In this document: piece after piece, positions 1 to 8,357 of the stretch | Position numbering within the stretch: position 1 is the first letter of the stretch | Layout: the number at the start of each line of letters is the position of its first letter | Source of the DNA: Mageeibacillus sp. UBA5747 | GTDB taxonomy: Bacteria > Bacillota > Clostridia > Saccharofermentanales > UBA5734 | DNA length: 22,551 nucleotides | Direction: 5' to 3' | NCBI GenBank assembly: GCA_002419145.1 | Contig: DIFN01000068.1 | Location: 1-22,551 of the forward strand | Translations under genes and position numbers: made by a program | Notes under the pieces: model-generated | What the model was told of the DNA's origin: nothing | Databases searched by the model: none | Seen by the model: only the letters and a program-made list of their open reading frames with translations

Positions 1-2886
1 CGAAACTTTACGGGCTTTAACAACGCGCCTGTCGCCATTGGGGATGAAAAGGTTTTGGAAAACATCCGCGCCATTCAGCACGGCGGGCAGATTAAACCCT
101 CCGATAAGCTGGAGGGGCGGTTTAATCTGACGATTGAGATGGAAACAGGAGTGGGCAAGACCTACACCTATATCAAGACGATGTACGAGCTCAACAAGCG
201 CTACGGCTGGAGCAAATTTATCATAGTTGTGCCAAGCGTGGCCATCCGCGAGGGCGTGTACAAGTCCTTTCAGGTGACCGAGGAACATTTTGCCGAGGAT
301 TACGGCAAGAAAATCCGTTACTTCATCTACAATTCGGCGCAACTGACCGAGATTGACCGCTTCGCTTCCGACAGCGCAATCAACGTAATGATTATCAACA
401 GCCAGGCGTTCAACGCCCGAGGCAAGGATGCGCGGCGCATTTATATGAAGCTGGACGAGTTTCGTTCCCGCCGCCCCATCGATATTTTGGCAAAGACAAA
501 CCCGATCCTGATTATCGATGAGCCGCAGTCTGTGGAGGGCGCGGCGACCAAGGAGCGTCTGAAAGAATTCGCGCCGCTGTTCACGCTGCGCTATTCGGCG
601 ACACATCGCCTCGACAGCATTTATAATATGATTTACCGTCTTGACGCACTCGAAGCCTATAACAAACGTCTCGTGAAGAAAATTGCGGTCAAGGGCATAT
701 CCGTTTCCGGCAGCACCGCCACCGAAGGGTATACTTATGTGCAGAGCATCAACCTCTCCAAAGGCAACCCGACGGCGACTATTGAATTTGACGTCAAGGG
801 CGGCTCTGGTGTCCGCAAGGTGGCGAGGGTCGTCAGCGAGGGTTACAACCTTTTCGCCAATTCAGGAGAACTCGCCGAATATAAGAACGGCTACACCGTC
901 CTAAGGATTGACGGGCGCGATTCCTCTGTGGAGTTTACAAACGGCTTGAAGCTGTTTGCGGGCGATGTGATCGGCTCGGTCAGCGAGGAGCAGCTGCGCC
1001 GCATTCAGATACGGGAAACCATCCTCTCCCACATCGAGCGGGAGAGGCAACTGTTCGCCAAAGGCATTAAAGTCCTCTCGCTGTTTTTCATCGACGAGGT
1101 GGTGAAGTACAAGCGGTACGACGCGCACGGCAACGTCATAGACGGCGCTTACGCGCAAGTGTTCGAGGAAGAATATCAGGCGACCATCAGAGGTATGCAG
1201 CTCCGGCTTGAGGATTCGCCGGAGTATCTGAAATACCTTGACAGCATACCCGCCGAAAAAACACACGCGGGTTACTTTTCTATTGATAGAAAAAGCGGAC
1301 ACATAATAGACAGCAAACTAAGTGACAAAAAGGAACGCACCTCCGACGACGCGGACGCATACGACTTGATTATGAAAGACAAGGAACGCCTGCTTGACCG
1401 CCATGAGCCGGTGCGGTTCATCTTCAGCCATTCCGCGCTCCGCGAGGGTTGGGACAACCCGAATGTATTCCAGATTTGCACCTTGAAGCAAAGCGGCAGC
1501 GACGTCCGTAAACGCCAGGAAGTCGGGCGCGGTCTGCGCCTTGCCGTCAACCAGAACGGGGAGCGCATGGACGAGAACGTCCTTTCCCGCGACGAGATTC
1601 ACCATGTCAATGTTCTGACCGTTATCGCAAACGAAAGCTATGAAAGCTTTGCCAAAGGTCTGCAAAGCGAAATTGCCGAGGCGGTCGCCGATCGCCCGCG
1701 CAAGGTTGAGGCGAAACTGTTTACAGAACAGTTCGGCGAGGATACCGCCCTTGCCATTTACGAGAGCCTCATAGAGAACGGCTATGTCAGGCACGGCGAA
1801 CTGACCGAAAAATACTATGAAGACAAGAGGAACGGGTCACTTGAAGTGCCAGAGGAAGCCGCCGGCCGCGTCGCTGACGTTATCGCCGTGCTGGATTCCG
1901 TCTATGACCCGAATGCTGGCCGGCCGGAGAACGCCCGTAAGAACAACGTGGAGGTCACGCTCGACCAGTCGAAACTGGATAGTAAGGCATTCCGGGAACT
2001 GTGGTCGCGTATAAACGGCAGAAGCTATTACATCGTCGGGTTTGACGAGGCTGAACTGGTTGCAAAGGCCATCGCGGAATTGAACAAGAGGCTCCGCATA
2101 TCGAAGATATACTTTAAGGTCGAGAAAGGTGAACAGGCGAAGAACATAGAGTCCAAAGAACAATTGCAAGCGGGCGAAGCGTTTGTCCGCGCCAATATGG
2201 TTCGAGAAGATGCCTCCCTTTATATGACGATGAAAGCGAGCAGTTCGGTTCGTTATGACCTTGTTGGAAAAATTGTAGCTGAAACAGGCTTGACCCGGAA
2301 AACTGTGGCTGCCATTCTGGTCGGAATCGAAAAAGCGGTGTTTGACCAGTTTGGCGACAACCCCGAAGAGTTTATCATCCGCGCCGCCAACATCATCAAT
2401 GAACAGAAAGCCACGGCGATTATCGAGCATATCACTTACGATAAGCTGACTTCCACATTCGACACGAAAATTTTTACTGAGCCCGACCTGAAAAAAGGTG
2501 CCTTGGGTGTGAACGCTATGGAAACCAAGCGGAATCTGTACGATTATGTTATCTATGATTCAACCAACGAGCGGGACTTTGCCACTGAATTGGAGGCTCA
2601 TAGCCAAGAGGTCGAAGTCTATGTGAAACTGCCAAAAGGCTTTTATATCAGCACTCCCGTAGGACAGTACAACCCCGATTGGGCGATTGCCTTCTATGAG
2701 GGCAAGGTAAAGCACATTTATTTCGTCGCTGAGACTAAGGGCGATATGTCCACGCTAGAACTGCGTGACATTGAAAAAGCCAAAGCCCACTGCGCCCGAG
2801 AGCATTTCCGCGCCATCAGCGGCGAAAATGTCAAGTACGATGTGGTGGATAGCTACGACAGCTTATGGAGACTGGTACAGGGGTAA
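1..2886 (+). CDS. res: Type III restriction enzyme Res subunit (5'-truncated by window)
   Basis: This is the helicase/endonuclease subunit of a type III restriction-modification system. With Mod it translocates on DNA by ATP hydrolysis and cleaves away from the recognition site. The frame is open from base 1, so the N-terminus is missing; the TTG at 55 is only the first possible start inside the window, not the real one. Counting residues from that codon, motif I is ETGVGKT (30-36), motif II is IIDEPQ (153-158), SATH follows near 183, and motifs V/VI lie near 459-495 (REGWDNPNVFQ and QEVGRGLRL). The C-terminus carries a PD-(D/E)XK nuclease site, NPDWA with D875 and AETKG with E893 and K895. 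All catalytic motifs look intact, and at least 943 residues remain, close to family length. The mod gene would be expected just upstream, outside the window. Confidence 0.93.
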   Translation, partial: RNFTGFNNAPVAIGDEKVLENIRAIQHGGQIKPSDKLEGRFNLTIEMETGVGKTYTYIKTMYELNKRYGWSKFIIVVPSVAIREGVYKSFQVTEEHFAEDYGKKIRYFIYNSAQLTEIDRFASDSAINVMIINSQAFNARGKDARRIYMKLDEFRSRRPIDILAKTNPILIIDEPQSVEGAATKERLKEFAPLFTLRYSATHRLDSIYNMIYRLDALEAYNKRLVKKIAVKGISVSGSTATEGYTYVQSINLSKGNPTATIEFDVKGGSGVRKVARVVSEGYNLFANSGELAEYKNGYTVLRIDGRDSSVEFTNGLKLFAGDVIGSVSEEQLRRIQIRETILSHIERERQLFAKGIKVLSLFFIDEVVKYKRYDAHGNVIDGAYAQVFEEEYQATIRGMQLRLEDSPEYLKYLDSIPAEKTHAGYFSIDRKSGHIIDSKLSDKKERTSDDADAYDLIMKDKERLLDRHEPVRFIFSHSALREGWDNPNVFQICTLKQSGSDVRKRQEVGRGLRLAVNQNGERMDENVLSRDEIHHVNVLTVIANESYESFAKGLQSEIAEAVADRPRKVEAKLFTEQFGEDTALAIYESLIENGYVRHGELTEKYYEDKRNGSLEVPEEAAGRVADVIAVLDSVYDPNAGRPENARKNNVEVTLDQSKLDSKAFRELWSRINGRSYYIVGFDEAELVAKAIAELNKRLRISKIYFKVEKGEQAKNIESKEQLQAGEAFVRANMVREDASLYMTMKASSSVRYDLVGKIVAETGLTRKTVAAILVGIEKAVFDQFGDNPEEFIIRAANIINEQKATAIIEHITYDKLTSTFDTKIFTEPDLKKGALGVNAMETKRNLYDYVIYDSTNERDFATELEAHSQEVEVYVKLPKGFYISTPVGQYNPDWAIAFYEGKVKHIYFVAETKGDMSTLELRDIEKAKAHCAREHFRAISGENVKYDVVDSYDSLWRLVQG

Positions 2887-2909
2887 CCCTGTCATCTGCC
2901 ATAGGTCAT

Positions 2910-3184
2910 CAGACATCCGACGAGTTACTGCAGGTACAGATGGAGCAATCGAGAATGCTCCGAAAAGAATAGGACGCCCAGTCTGAGGCATGGCTGAAAC
3001 AAGCTGTGCAGAACGCGGTGTCTGCGGCACAACAGGAAGCCAACCTTCGACTCGTTAAGGAACAGCAAGCTGCCAAACTCGAACTTGAGAAAGCCCTCCA
3101 ATCCACCGAAATGGAGGGCTTTAAGTCAAAGCAGACCACAGAACTGGAAACCAAGCGTCTGCGTCGCGCGGCCGTTAAGGAAAT
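2910..3184 (+). pseudogene. Decayed coiled-coil protein fragment
   Basis: Right after res there is an open frame rich in Glu, Lys, Gln and Ala that reads as coiled coil (for example EQQAAKLELEKAL and KQTTELETKRLRRAA). It is interrupted in frame by a TAG at 2970-2972. Coiled-coil-like sequence of the same character lies on both sides of this stop, starting at an ATG at 2940 with no clear ribosome binding site. Beyond about 3184 the frame runs into the terminator of the opposing phosphatase gene and loses its character. It resembles the coiled-coil N-terminal part of DUF2130-type proteins, but this is a weak impression. A remnant of a gene that once stood beside the restriction system is the best reading. 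Confidence 0.45.
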
Positions 3185-3217
3185 AAAAAAAGAGGCCGCC
3201 TCTTGCGAGACGACCTC
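3185..3217 (-). terminator. Rho-independent terminator of the alkaline phosphatase gene
   Basis: Read on the minus strand, an 11-bp stem (3217-3207 with 3202-3192, two G-T wobbles, no mismatch) closes a GCAA tetraloop and is followed by seven T residues. It lies just beyond the phosphatase stop codon at 3239. Confidence 0.93.
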
Positions 3218-3238
3218 GAGCCGGAAAGGTTGGCGGAA

Positions 3239-4630
3239 TCAGCCAATCAAGGCTCTGATTGCAGAAACAATTTCCGTGTTGTCCAGGTAGCTCCCACGAA
3301 CCGGATCCATTTCATCAGCCAGTTTTTTGAAGATTTCAGCTCCAGCGCCTTTGGCATAGAACGGAATCAGCTGGTTGGTATGGTCACCGCTGTTCCATGC
3401 CAGCGTCGGCATGTTGCCTTGGCCGTTGTTCAATACCGCATCATAGACACCTGCTGTGCCAGTCAGGTAGCCAGTTTCATGATCGCCAGTAACGATCACC
3501 AGTGTTTCACTCCAGCTGCTGTTCTGTTCAACCCAATCGCAGACGGCCGCCACAGCTTCATTGAAATCGGCCTGCTCTTCGATGAGACGACCGCTTTGAT
3601 TGGCATGTCCTGCCCAGTCAATAGCACCGCCTTCGACCATCAGGAAGAAACCATCTGCATCGTTGTCGAGAACATTGAGGGCACCGCGCGTCATTACATC
3701 CAGAGTTGGCACAGTGTCATTGAAGTCGACAGCAAATGCATTCGCCATTCTATCGCCACCACGTGACTGCTGCAATGTCGTAAAGACTTGGGGTACACCG
3801 ATCAGTCGATTGGGCGTTTCACCCGTCTGGATAGCTTCAAATTCTTCCTGCGTCTGGATCAAGGTCCAACGATCGGAAATACCATCCCCATCAGCGTCGG
3901 AAGTATCCAAAGTGCCAGCAACCAGGCCATCCCATGTCGCTTGACCGCCAACATACTGGTAACCGGGCGAACTTTTCAGATTTCCATTATCGTCGAACCA
4001 CGGATTTCCTGCGCCCATGATGACGTCTGTCGCACTGTCCAAGATCATCTCATTGGCAATATCACTGTAATTGTTACGGCTCACATTGTGTGCGACAAAA
4101 CTGGCTGGCGTGGCATGACTGAATTCCACAGAAGAGATGACACCCGTTGCACGTCCCAAGCTTTCGAAATCATCCGTAATGTGTCGAAGATCTTTGAATT
4201 CCTGATCGACACCGATTGCTGCATCATAGGTCTTTATGCCCGTTGACATTGCTGTACCTGCAGCAGCAGAGTCGGTTGGATTTTTCTTGAACAAATCAAA
4301 ACTCTGCCACAAGCCTGCTGTGTAGACACTGTCCGCGTCATCATCTGTCGTAATGTCCCCGAATGAATAGGTGCTCATAGCGACCTTGGTCGGGAAACGT
4401 TCATAGATTTGGGAACCGGCTTGGCCATCCGTGAAATAGTCCGTTGCCAGGACCTGATTGTATCCCCAGCCGTCCGAAATCATCAGAATGACATTCTTGA
4501 CTTTCTTGCCATTGCCTGTCAATTTGGTTGCATCCTTTGCCGCGGCAGAGGGCACGACGGTCCCTGTAATCATTAAACCGGTGACAGCAACTGCGGTTAT
4601 AAATTTACTGGTTCTGTTACGATTCAACAT
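3239..4630 (-). CDS. Secreted alkaline phosphatase
   Basis: This phosphomonoesterase releases phosphate outside the cell. The 463-residue protein begins with a Sec signal peptide: a positive start (NRNRTSK), a hydrophobic core and a likely cleavage after AAA near residue 31. Family motifs are clear: the metal-binding ISDG (D53), the nucleophile motif TDSAAAGTAM (S121), SHATPA (H172, T174; histidine where E. coli PhoA has Asp153), VEGGAIDWAGH, and GDHETG. A loop with the pattern DADGDGISD (near residue 245) looks like a calcium-binding loop inserted in the catalytic domain. The start is fixed by AAGGAGG at 4641-4635. It is monocistronic, with its own terminator and an AT-rich upstream region. 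Control by phosphate starvation would be typical, but no convincing Pho box was found. The exact subfamily is not determined. Confidence 0.95.
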   Translation of the reverse strand: MLNRNRTSKFITAVAVTGLMITGTVVPSAAAKDATKLTGNGKKVKNVILMISDGWGYNQVLATDYFTDGQAGSQIYERFPTKVAMSTYSFGDITTDDDADSVYTAGLWQSFDLFKKNPTDSAAAGTAMSTGIKTYDAAIGVDQEFKDLRHITDDFESLGRATGVISSVEFSHATPASFVAHNVSRNNYSDIANEMILDSATDVIMGAGNPWFDDNGNLKSSPGYQYVGGQATWDGLVAGTLDTSDADGDGISDRWTLIQTQEEFEAIQTGETPNRLIGVPQVFTTLQQSRGGDRMANAFAVDFNDTVPTLDVMTRGALNVLDNDADGFFLMVEGGAIDWAGHANQSGRLIEEQADFNEAVAAVCDWVEQNSSWSETLVIVTGDHETGYLTGTAGVYDAVLNNGQGNMPTLAWNSGDHTNQLIPFYAKGAGAEIFKKLADEMDPVRGSYLDNTEIVSAIRALIG

Positions 4631-4634
4631 GGTT

Positions 4635-4641
4635 CCTCCTT
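4635..4641 (-). promoter_or_regulatory. Ribosome binding site of the alkaline phosphatase gene
   Basis: AAGGAGG on the minus strand, four bases before the ATG at 4630. It decides the start of the secreted phosphatase. Confidence 0.85.
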
Positions 4642-4781
4642 GTATAATCCTCGAAATGGGACTGCGTTACAAGACAAGCCTAACAAGTCACTGATTGGCT
4701 GTGGTTAAGCATTCGTAATAATCATGCATATTTTTCGTGATATTTCAGTTAAATCGATTGCCTGTGTTTTAACGATAAATA

Positions 4782-5117
4782 GTGATTGACTATATTTTTC
4801 CGCCGATTCTTAACATTGAGGCTTCACCAGACACTGGCCGTATTCGTGTCAACCCTGAAAACAGCGTAATGTTTGGTGTGATTGCTACCAATACGGAAGA
4901 ACCGGATCGCACTGACTTTACCTATCAATGGTATGATACAGACACAGACGTAACCATTGAAGGGGCTACGGGGCCGACAGATACAACGCGAGTGTTTTCC
5001 GAAGACGATAGGGGAGAACGCTTTCATTATCAATGTCGGATAGCACATAAGGTATATCCTCACATCACGTTGCCGGAAACGCAGGCCTTTGAAATCGAAG
5101 TTGCAGCTGCCGATTGA
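4782..5117 (+). pseudogene. Orphan Ig-like domain fragment
   Basis: A 111-residue frame starts at GTG, four bases after an in-frame TAA, and has no visible ribosome binding site. The protein reads as one bacterial Ig-like beta-sandwich: a central FTYQWY strand, a turn segment with GATGPTDT, and a late RFHYQCRIAH strand with the single cysteine. Such domains are usually one of several in long secreted or surface proteins. No signal peptide or anchor is present, so this is probably the broken C-terminal end of a larger surface protein. A short intact gene cannot be excluded. It diverges from the phosphatase gene across an AT-rich spacer. Confidence 0.45.
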
Positions 5118-5349
5118 TTTGCCATAACGGCTCATTCAAATTAAGCTACTGGCGCGCTGTACTTAAAAGCCAAATTATGCAACATGGGGGCACCTGACTT
5201 TTGGTTCAGTGAACGTACTTTTCCATAGGCCAGGCATCGCAAGGCCAGGCATCGCAATTTTTGCTGCGCTGGATCCGGACCGCCAACACTGTTGAAGTGA
5301 TCCATGAGGAAAGATAGTAGTTTTATCAAGGATTGCCGGATCCCTGATC
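5118..5349. other. Gene-poor stretch with no recognised gene
   Basis: No coding sequence with a ribosome binding site or familiar protein pattern is seen on either strand. A 62-codon minus-strand frame at 5141-5329 has no recognisable domain. The only structure is the 15-bp tandem duplication at 5227-5256. It separates the accessory block on the left from the riboswitch-controlled ATPase on the right. Confidence 0.5.
5227..5256. repeat. Perfect 15-bp tandem duplication
   Basis: The unit AGGCCAGGCATCGCA occurs twice head to tail (5227-5241 and 5242-5256) without mismatch. It lies in noncoding sequence. It looks like a recent slippage or small duplication event. Confidence 0.9.
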
Positions 5350-5378
5350 TTGGTTTAATCTTTTAAGTATGGTATAGT
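5350..5378 (+). promoter_or_regulatory. Candidate promoter of the riboswitch-ATPase unit
   Basis: TTGGTT (5350-5355) and TATAGT (5373-5378) are separated by 17 bases, directly upstream of the Mn2+ riboswitch. The -10 matches five of six consensus bases and the -35 three of six. Transcription would start near 5385, at the aptamer's 5' edge. Confidence 0.55.
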
Positions 5379-5383
5379 CGTTT

Positions 5384-5477
5384 TGCTTAGGGAGTAGCAG
5401 CCGCTGGTTTCAGCGGAGGTCAAGTCAACAGCAAGGCAGAGATCTGTCTGGCTTGACCAAGAAGTGCGAGACTATTC
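5384..5477 (+). ncRNA. yybP-ykoY (Mn2+) riboswitch aptamer
   Basis: The conserved GGGAGTAGC element lies at 5390-5398. A perfect hairpin follows (CCGCTG/CAGCGG, loop GTTT, 5401-5416). Next comes a 7-bp stem, GGTCAAG (5418-5424) with CTTGACC (5452-5458), enclosing an inner hairpin (GGCAGA/TCTGTC). The 3' GCGAGAC segment (5466-5472) matches the family's GCAAGAC. This family (Rfam RF00080) binds Mn2+ and controls MntP-type and P-type ATPase exporters, which fits the gene downstream. The closing stem is uncertain: ATAGTC (5374-5379) pairs perfectly with GACTAT (5470-5475) but overlaps the candidate -10, while the position used in other members gives only TAG/CTA. Confidence 0.85.
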
Positions 5478-5510
5478 AAACATGCCAGGCATGATTGGGT
5501 GGTCTTTTTT
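5470..5510 (+). terminator. Riboswitch expression-platform terminator
   Basis: A 15-position stem (5470-5484 with 5490-5504) has one A-A mismatch and a few G-T wobbles, a CCAGG loop, and six T residues at 5505-5510. Its 5' arm starts with GACTAT, the same bases that close the aptamer. Ligand-bound aptamer and terminator are therefore mutually exclusive, which predicts that Mn2+ turns expression on. Confidence 0.85.
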
Positions 5511-5539
5511 CATTGAATGTGATGTGTGAGGAGAACAAC

Positions 5540-8245
5540 ATGAACCAGGAACCTTACCAGGAGCAGTTGCAGGATCTGATCCAGCGGCTGCAAAGCAACC
5601 CCCAGCAGGGGCTTGACTCGCAGCAGGCGGCTGCGCTGCTGGAAAAATATGGTCGCAACGAGCTCAAGGAAAAGAAAAAACAAACCATGCTGCAGAAATT
5701 GCTGGCCCAGTTCAAGGACGTCATGGTCCTGATCCTGATTGGCGCCAGCCTTGTCTCAGCCTTTCTGGGCGAGTACATCGATGCAGTTGTCATCATCGCC
5801 ATCGTCCTGATCAACGCCATCCTGGGCGTGGTGCAGGAAGGCCGGGCTGAAAAAGCGATTGAGGCTTTGAAAAAAATGACTTCGCCCCAGGCTCGCGTTT
5901 TGCGCGACGGCGAGCAGAAACTGATCGCTGCCGCTGAGCTGGTGCCTGGTGACTTGGTCTTGCTGGAAGCTGGTGACATCGTTCCGGCTGACCTGCGCCT
6001 TTTGGAGAGCCAGTCGCTCAAGGTGGAAGAAGCTTCCCTGACCGGAGAATCCGTTCCCGTCGAGAAAAATGCAGCGGTTGTGCTGCCGGATAAAACATCT
6101 CTCGGCGACCGGGACAACATGGTTTACATGAGCACAGCCATCACCTACGGCAAAGGCCGCGGCCTGGTCGTTGGCACCGGTTCCGCAACGGAAATCGGCA
6201 AAATCGCAGATAAGCTGCAGGAAATCACCGAGGAAAAAACCCCGCTGCAGAAAAACCTTGACCAGCTGGGTAAATGGCTCGGTATTATCTGCCTCTCGGT
6301 CAGTGCCATTGTCTTCCTTCAGGGCATCCTGATGGGCGGTGACATACTCGACATGTTCATGACCGCCGTCAGCCTCGCAGTGGCCGCGATCCCGGAAGGC
6401 TTGCCGGCTGTTGTCACCATTGTCCTGGCCCTGGGTATGAAGCGAATGGCAGACCATCATGCCATCGTCAAGAAACTGCTTGCGGTTGAAACACTCGGCT
6501 GTGTCGATGTGATTTGTTCGGACAAGACTGGTACCCTGACTCAGAACGAAATGACTGTTACCCGCCTGTATGCTGCAGACCAGCTGATTGCCGTCACGGG
6601 TACCGGCTACAATCCGGTTGGTGAACTGCTAAACCCAGCCAGCGGTGAAAAAGTGCCACTGTCTGGCGAAATGGAACGTCTGCTGGAAATCGGCCTGATG
6701 TGCAATGATGCCGCGCTGGTCCAAAAAGACGATGGTGCGATGGGTATCCTGGGCGATCCGACCGAAGGCGCCCTGATTGTCGCTGCAGCCAAGGCGGGGC
6801 TGGATCGGGCCAGCCTGAACCAGAAATACCCCAAGACCGGCGATCTGCCGTTTGATTCGGACCGCAAAATGATGTCGACCTTCCATAAGGGTTATTTAGG
6901 TCAGGGGTTGGTTTCCCTGACGAAAGGTGCACCCGATATAATCCTCGATCGCTGCACGTCCGTCATGACGGTCGAAGGGACTGAGTCGATGAGCGAACTG
7001 ACGCGCCAGGAAATCCTGGACGCCAACAGCGAAATGGCCCAGTCGGCCCTGCGCGTCCTCGCGTTTGCCTACCGGATCCATGAAGGCGAGGACCAGACTG
7101 GAGCCGAATCCGACATGACATTTGTCGGTCTGATGGGCATGATCGACCCGGCCCGTCCGGAAGCGCGCGACGCCATCGCCCTGTGCCAGGATGCCGGTAT
7201 CCGGGCGGTTATGATCACTGGCGACTACAAAGATACGGCGGTCGCCATTGCCAATGACCTTGGTCTGAGAAAACCGGAGGACCATGTCCTGGCCGGGCAT
7301 CAGATCGACGAGATGGACGATGCGACCTTGCGCCAGGAGGTCGAGAAGACTTCCGTTTATGCCCGGGTTTCACCGGAACACAAAGTTCGCATTGTTTCCG
7401 CCCTGCGGGCTAATCAGCACATCGCTTCGATGACCGGTGATGGCGTCAATGATGCCATGGCCCTCAAAAGCGCCGACATTGGCGTCGCGATGGGCATCAC
7501 TGGAACAGATGTGGCCAAAGGCACCGCCGACATGATCCTGACTGACGACAACTTTGCCACCATCGTCCAAGCTGTCAAGGAAGGCCGCATCATCTACAGC
7601 AATATCCGCAAATTTGTCGGCTTCCTTTTGTCCTGCAATGTGGGTGAGATTCTGGTCATCTTTCTGAGCACCCTGATCCTGGGTCCACTCAATGTGCCGC
7701 TCCTGCCGATTCAGCTGCTATGGCTCAACCTGATCACGGACAGCTTTCCAGCACTGGCTCTGGGCCAGGAGAAGGGTGAGCCCGATGTCATGGAACAGCC
7801 GCCACGCAGCCAGAATGAACCGATCCTCAATAAGGACATGATTTTCACCATCACAACCCAGAGTGTTGCAATTTTTGCTGCTGTTTTCGCTGCTTTCAAC
7901 ATCGGTCTGGCCATTTTCGGTTATACCGATGGCGGGCCCCATGATGGTGCCCGGACCTATGCCTTCATCACGCTGATCCTGGCTGAGCTGTTTCGTTCTT
8001 ACAGTGCCCGTTCAGAACACCAACCCGTGTTGAAGCTGGGCCTGTTTGGCAATGCCACCCTGAATAAGGCAATCGTTCTGTCCTTGTTCCTCCTGCTGGC
8101 CGTCATCTATGTTCCATTCCTCGACCCGATCTTCCACACAATCCCGCTCGGCCTCAAAGACTGGGGGATCATCCTGCCGCTGTCCCTGATCCCATTTGCA
8201 GTGGCTGAAGCGATCAAGTTCATCCAGACCACTTTCCGAAAGTGA
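5540..8245 (+). CDS. P2-type cation-transporting ATPase, probable Mn2+ (or Ca2+) exporter
   Basis: This ATP-driven membrane pump has 901 residues and is of the SERCA/PMR1-like bacterial type (YloB, YoaB). It has an N-terminal cation-ATPase domain, A-domain TGES (168-171), the M4 motif IPEGLP (P285), the phosphorylation site SDKTGTLT (D328), KGAPD in the nucleotide-binding domain, TGDGVND (633-638), and the M6 motif NLITDSFPALALG (N730, T733, D734) contributing the ion site. Ten membrane segments are expected. The start at 5540 follows TGAGGAG at 5527-5533; an upstream ATG at 5495 lies inside the terminator hairpin and is not used. Sequence alone would suggest Ca2+. The Mn2+ riboswitch in its leader argues for Mn2+ efflux or supply of Mn2+ to exported enzymes, as for L. 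lactis YoaB and the riboswitch-controlled pneumococcal MgtA. Confidence 0.93.
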   Translation: MNQEPYQEQLQDLIQRLQSNPQQGLDSQQAAALLEKYGRNELKEKKKQTMLQKLLAQFKDVMVLILIGASLVSAFLGEYIDAVVIIAIVLINAILGVVQEGRAEKAIEALKKMTSPQARVLRDGEQKLIAAAELVPGDLVLLEAGDIVPADLRLLESQSLKVEEASLTGESVPVEKNAAVVLPDKTSLGDRDNMVYMSTAITYGKGRGLVVGTGSATEIGKIADKLQEITEEKTPLQKNLDQLGKWLGIICLSVSAIVFLQGILMGGDILDMFMTAVSLAVAAIPEGLPAVVTIVLALGMKRMADHHAIVKKLLAVETLGCVDVICSDKTGTLTQNEMTVTRLYAADQLIAVTGTGYNPVGELLNPASGEKVPLSGEMERLLEIGLMCNDAALVQKDDGAMGILGDPTEGALIVAAAKAGLDRASLNQKYPKTGDLPFDSDRKMMSTFHKGYLGQGLVSLTKGAPDIILDRCTSVMTVEGTESMSELTRQEILDANSEMAQSALRVLAFAYRIHEGEDQTGAESDMTFVGLMGMIDPARPEARDAIALCQDAGIRAVMITGDYKDTAVAIANDLGLRKPEDHVLAGHQIDEMDDATLRQEVEKTSVYARVSPEHKVRIVSALRANQHIASMTGDGVNDAMALKSADIGVAMGITGTDVAKGTADMILTDDNFATIVQAVKEGRIIYSNIRKFVGFLLSCNVGEILVIFLSTLILGPLNVPLLPIQLLWLNLITDSFPALALGQEKGEPDVMEQPPRSQNEPILNKDMIFTITTQSVAIFAAVFAAFNIGLAIFGYTDGGPHDGARTYAFITLILAELFRSYSARSEHQPVLKLGLFGNATLNKAIVLSLFLLLAVIYVPFLDPIFHTIPLGLKDWGIILPLSLIPFAVAEAIKFIQTTFRK

Positions 8246-8252
8246 GGCTATC

Positions 8253-8281
8253 TTGCCTGCCTGGACATCGTGTGATAAAAT
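8253..8281 (+). promoter_or_regulatory. Candidate promoter of secG
   Basis: TTGCCT (8253-8258) and TAAAAT (8276-8281) are spaced by 17 bases, downstream of the ATPase stop codon. Transcription would begin near 8288, placing the large palindrome at 8295-8328 in the 5' UTR of secG. Confidence 0.5.
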
Positions 8282-8294
8282 ATCCCATACTGTG

Positions 8295-8328
8295 TGCTTG
8301 GTGAATGGGATTTCCCATTCACCAAGCA
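8295..8328. repeat. Perfect 16-bp inverted repeat in the secG leader
   Basis: Bases 8295-8310 are the exact reverse complement of 8313-8328, with only TT between them. In RNA this gives a stem of about 15 bp with a tiny loop. No T-run follows, so it is not a standard terminator. The secG ribosome binding site lies about 20 bases downstream and stays free. Confidence 0.9.
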
Positions 8329-8357
8329 GGTGCAGCCCCAATATCCGGAGGTAGACC

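Noticed and set aside
4642..4680. TTGTAA-N17-GATTAT as the phosphatase promoter
   Set aside because: The predicted transcription start would fall at the ribosome binding site, leaving no usable leader, so the match is probably accidental.
4681..4800. TTAA-type elements upstream of the phosphatase gene as a Pho box
   Set aside because: Elements such as TTAAAA and TTAACT occur on the minus strand, but they are about 20 bases apart and do not form the regular direct repeats of a PhoP site.
5141..5329. 62-codon minus-strand frame
   Set aside because: It has no ribosome binding site, no recognisable motif and includes the tandem duplication, so it is not supported as a gene.
5495..5539. Upstream ATG at 5495 for the ATPase
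   Set aside because: It lies in the 3' arm of the riboswitch terminator and lacks a ribosome site, while the ATG at 5540 follows TGAGGAG.
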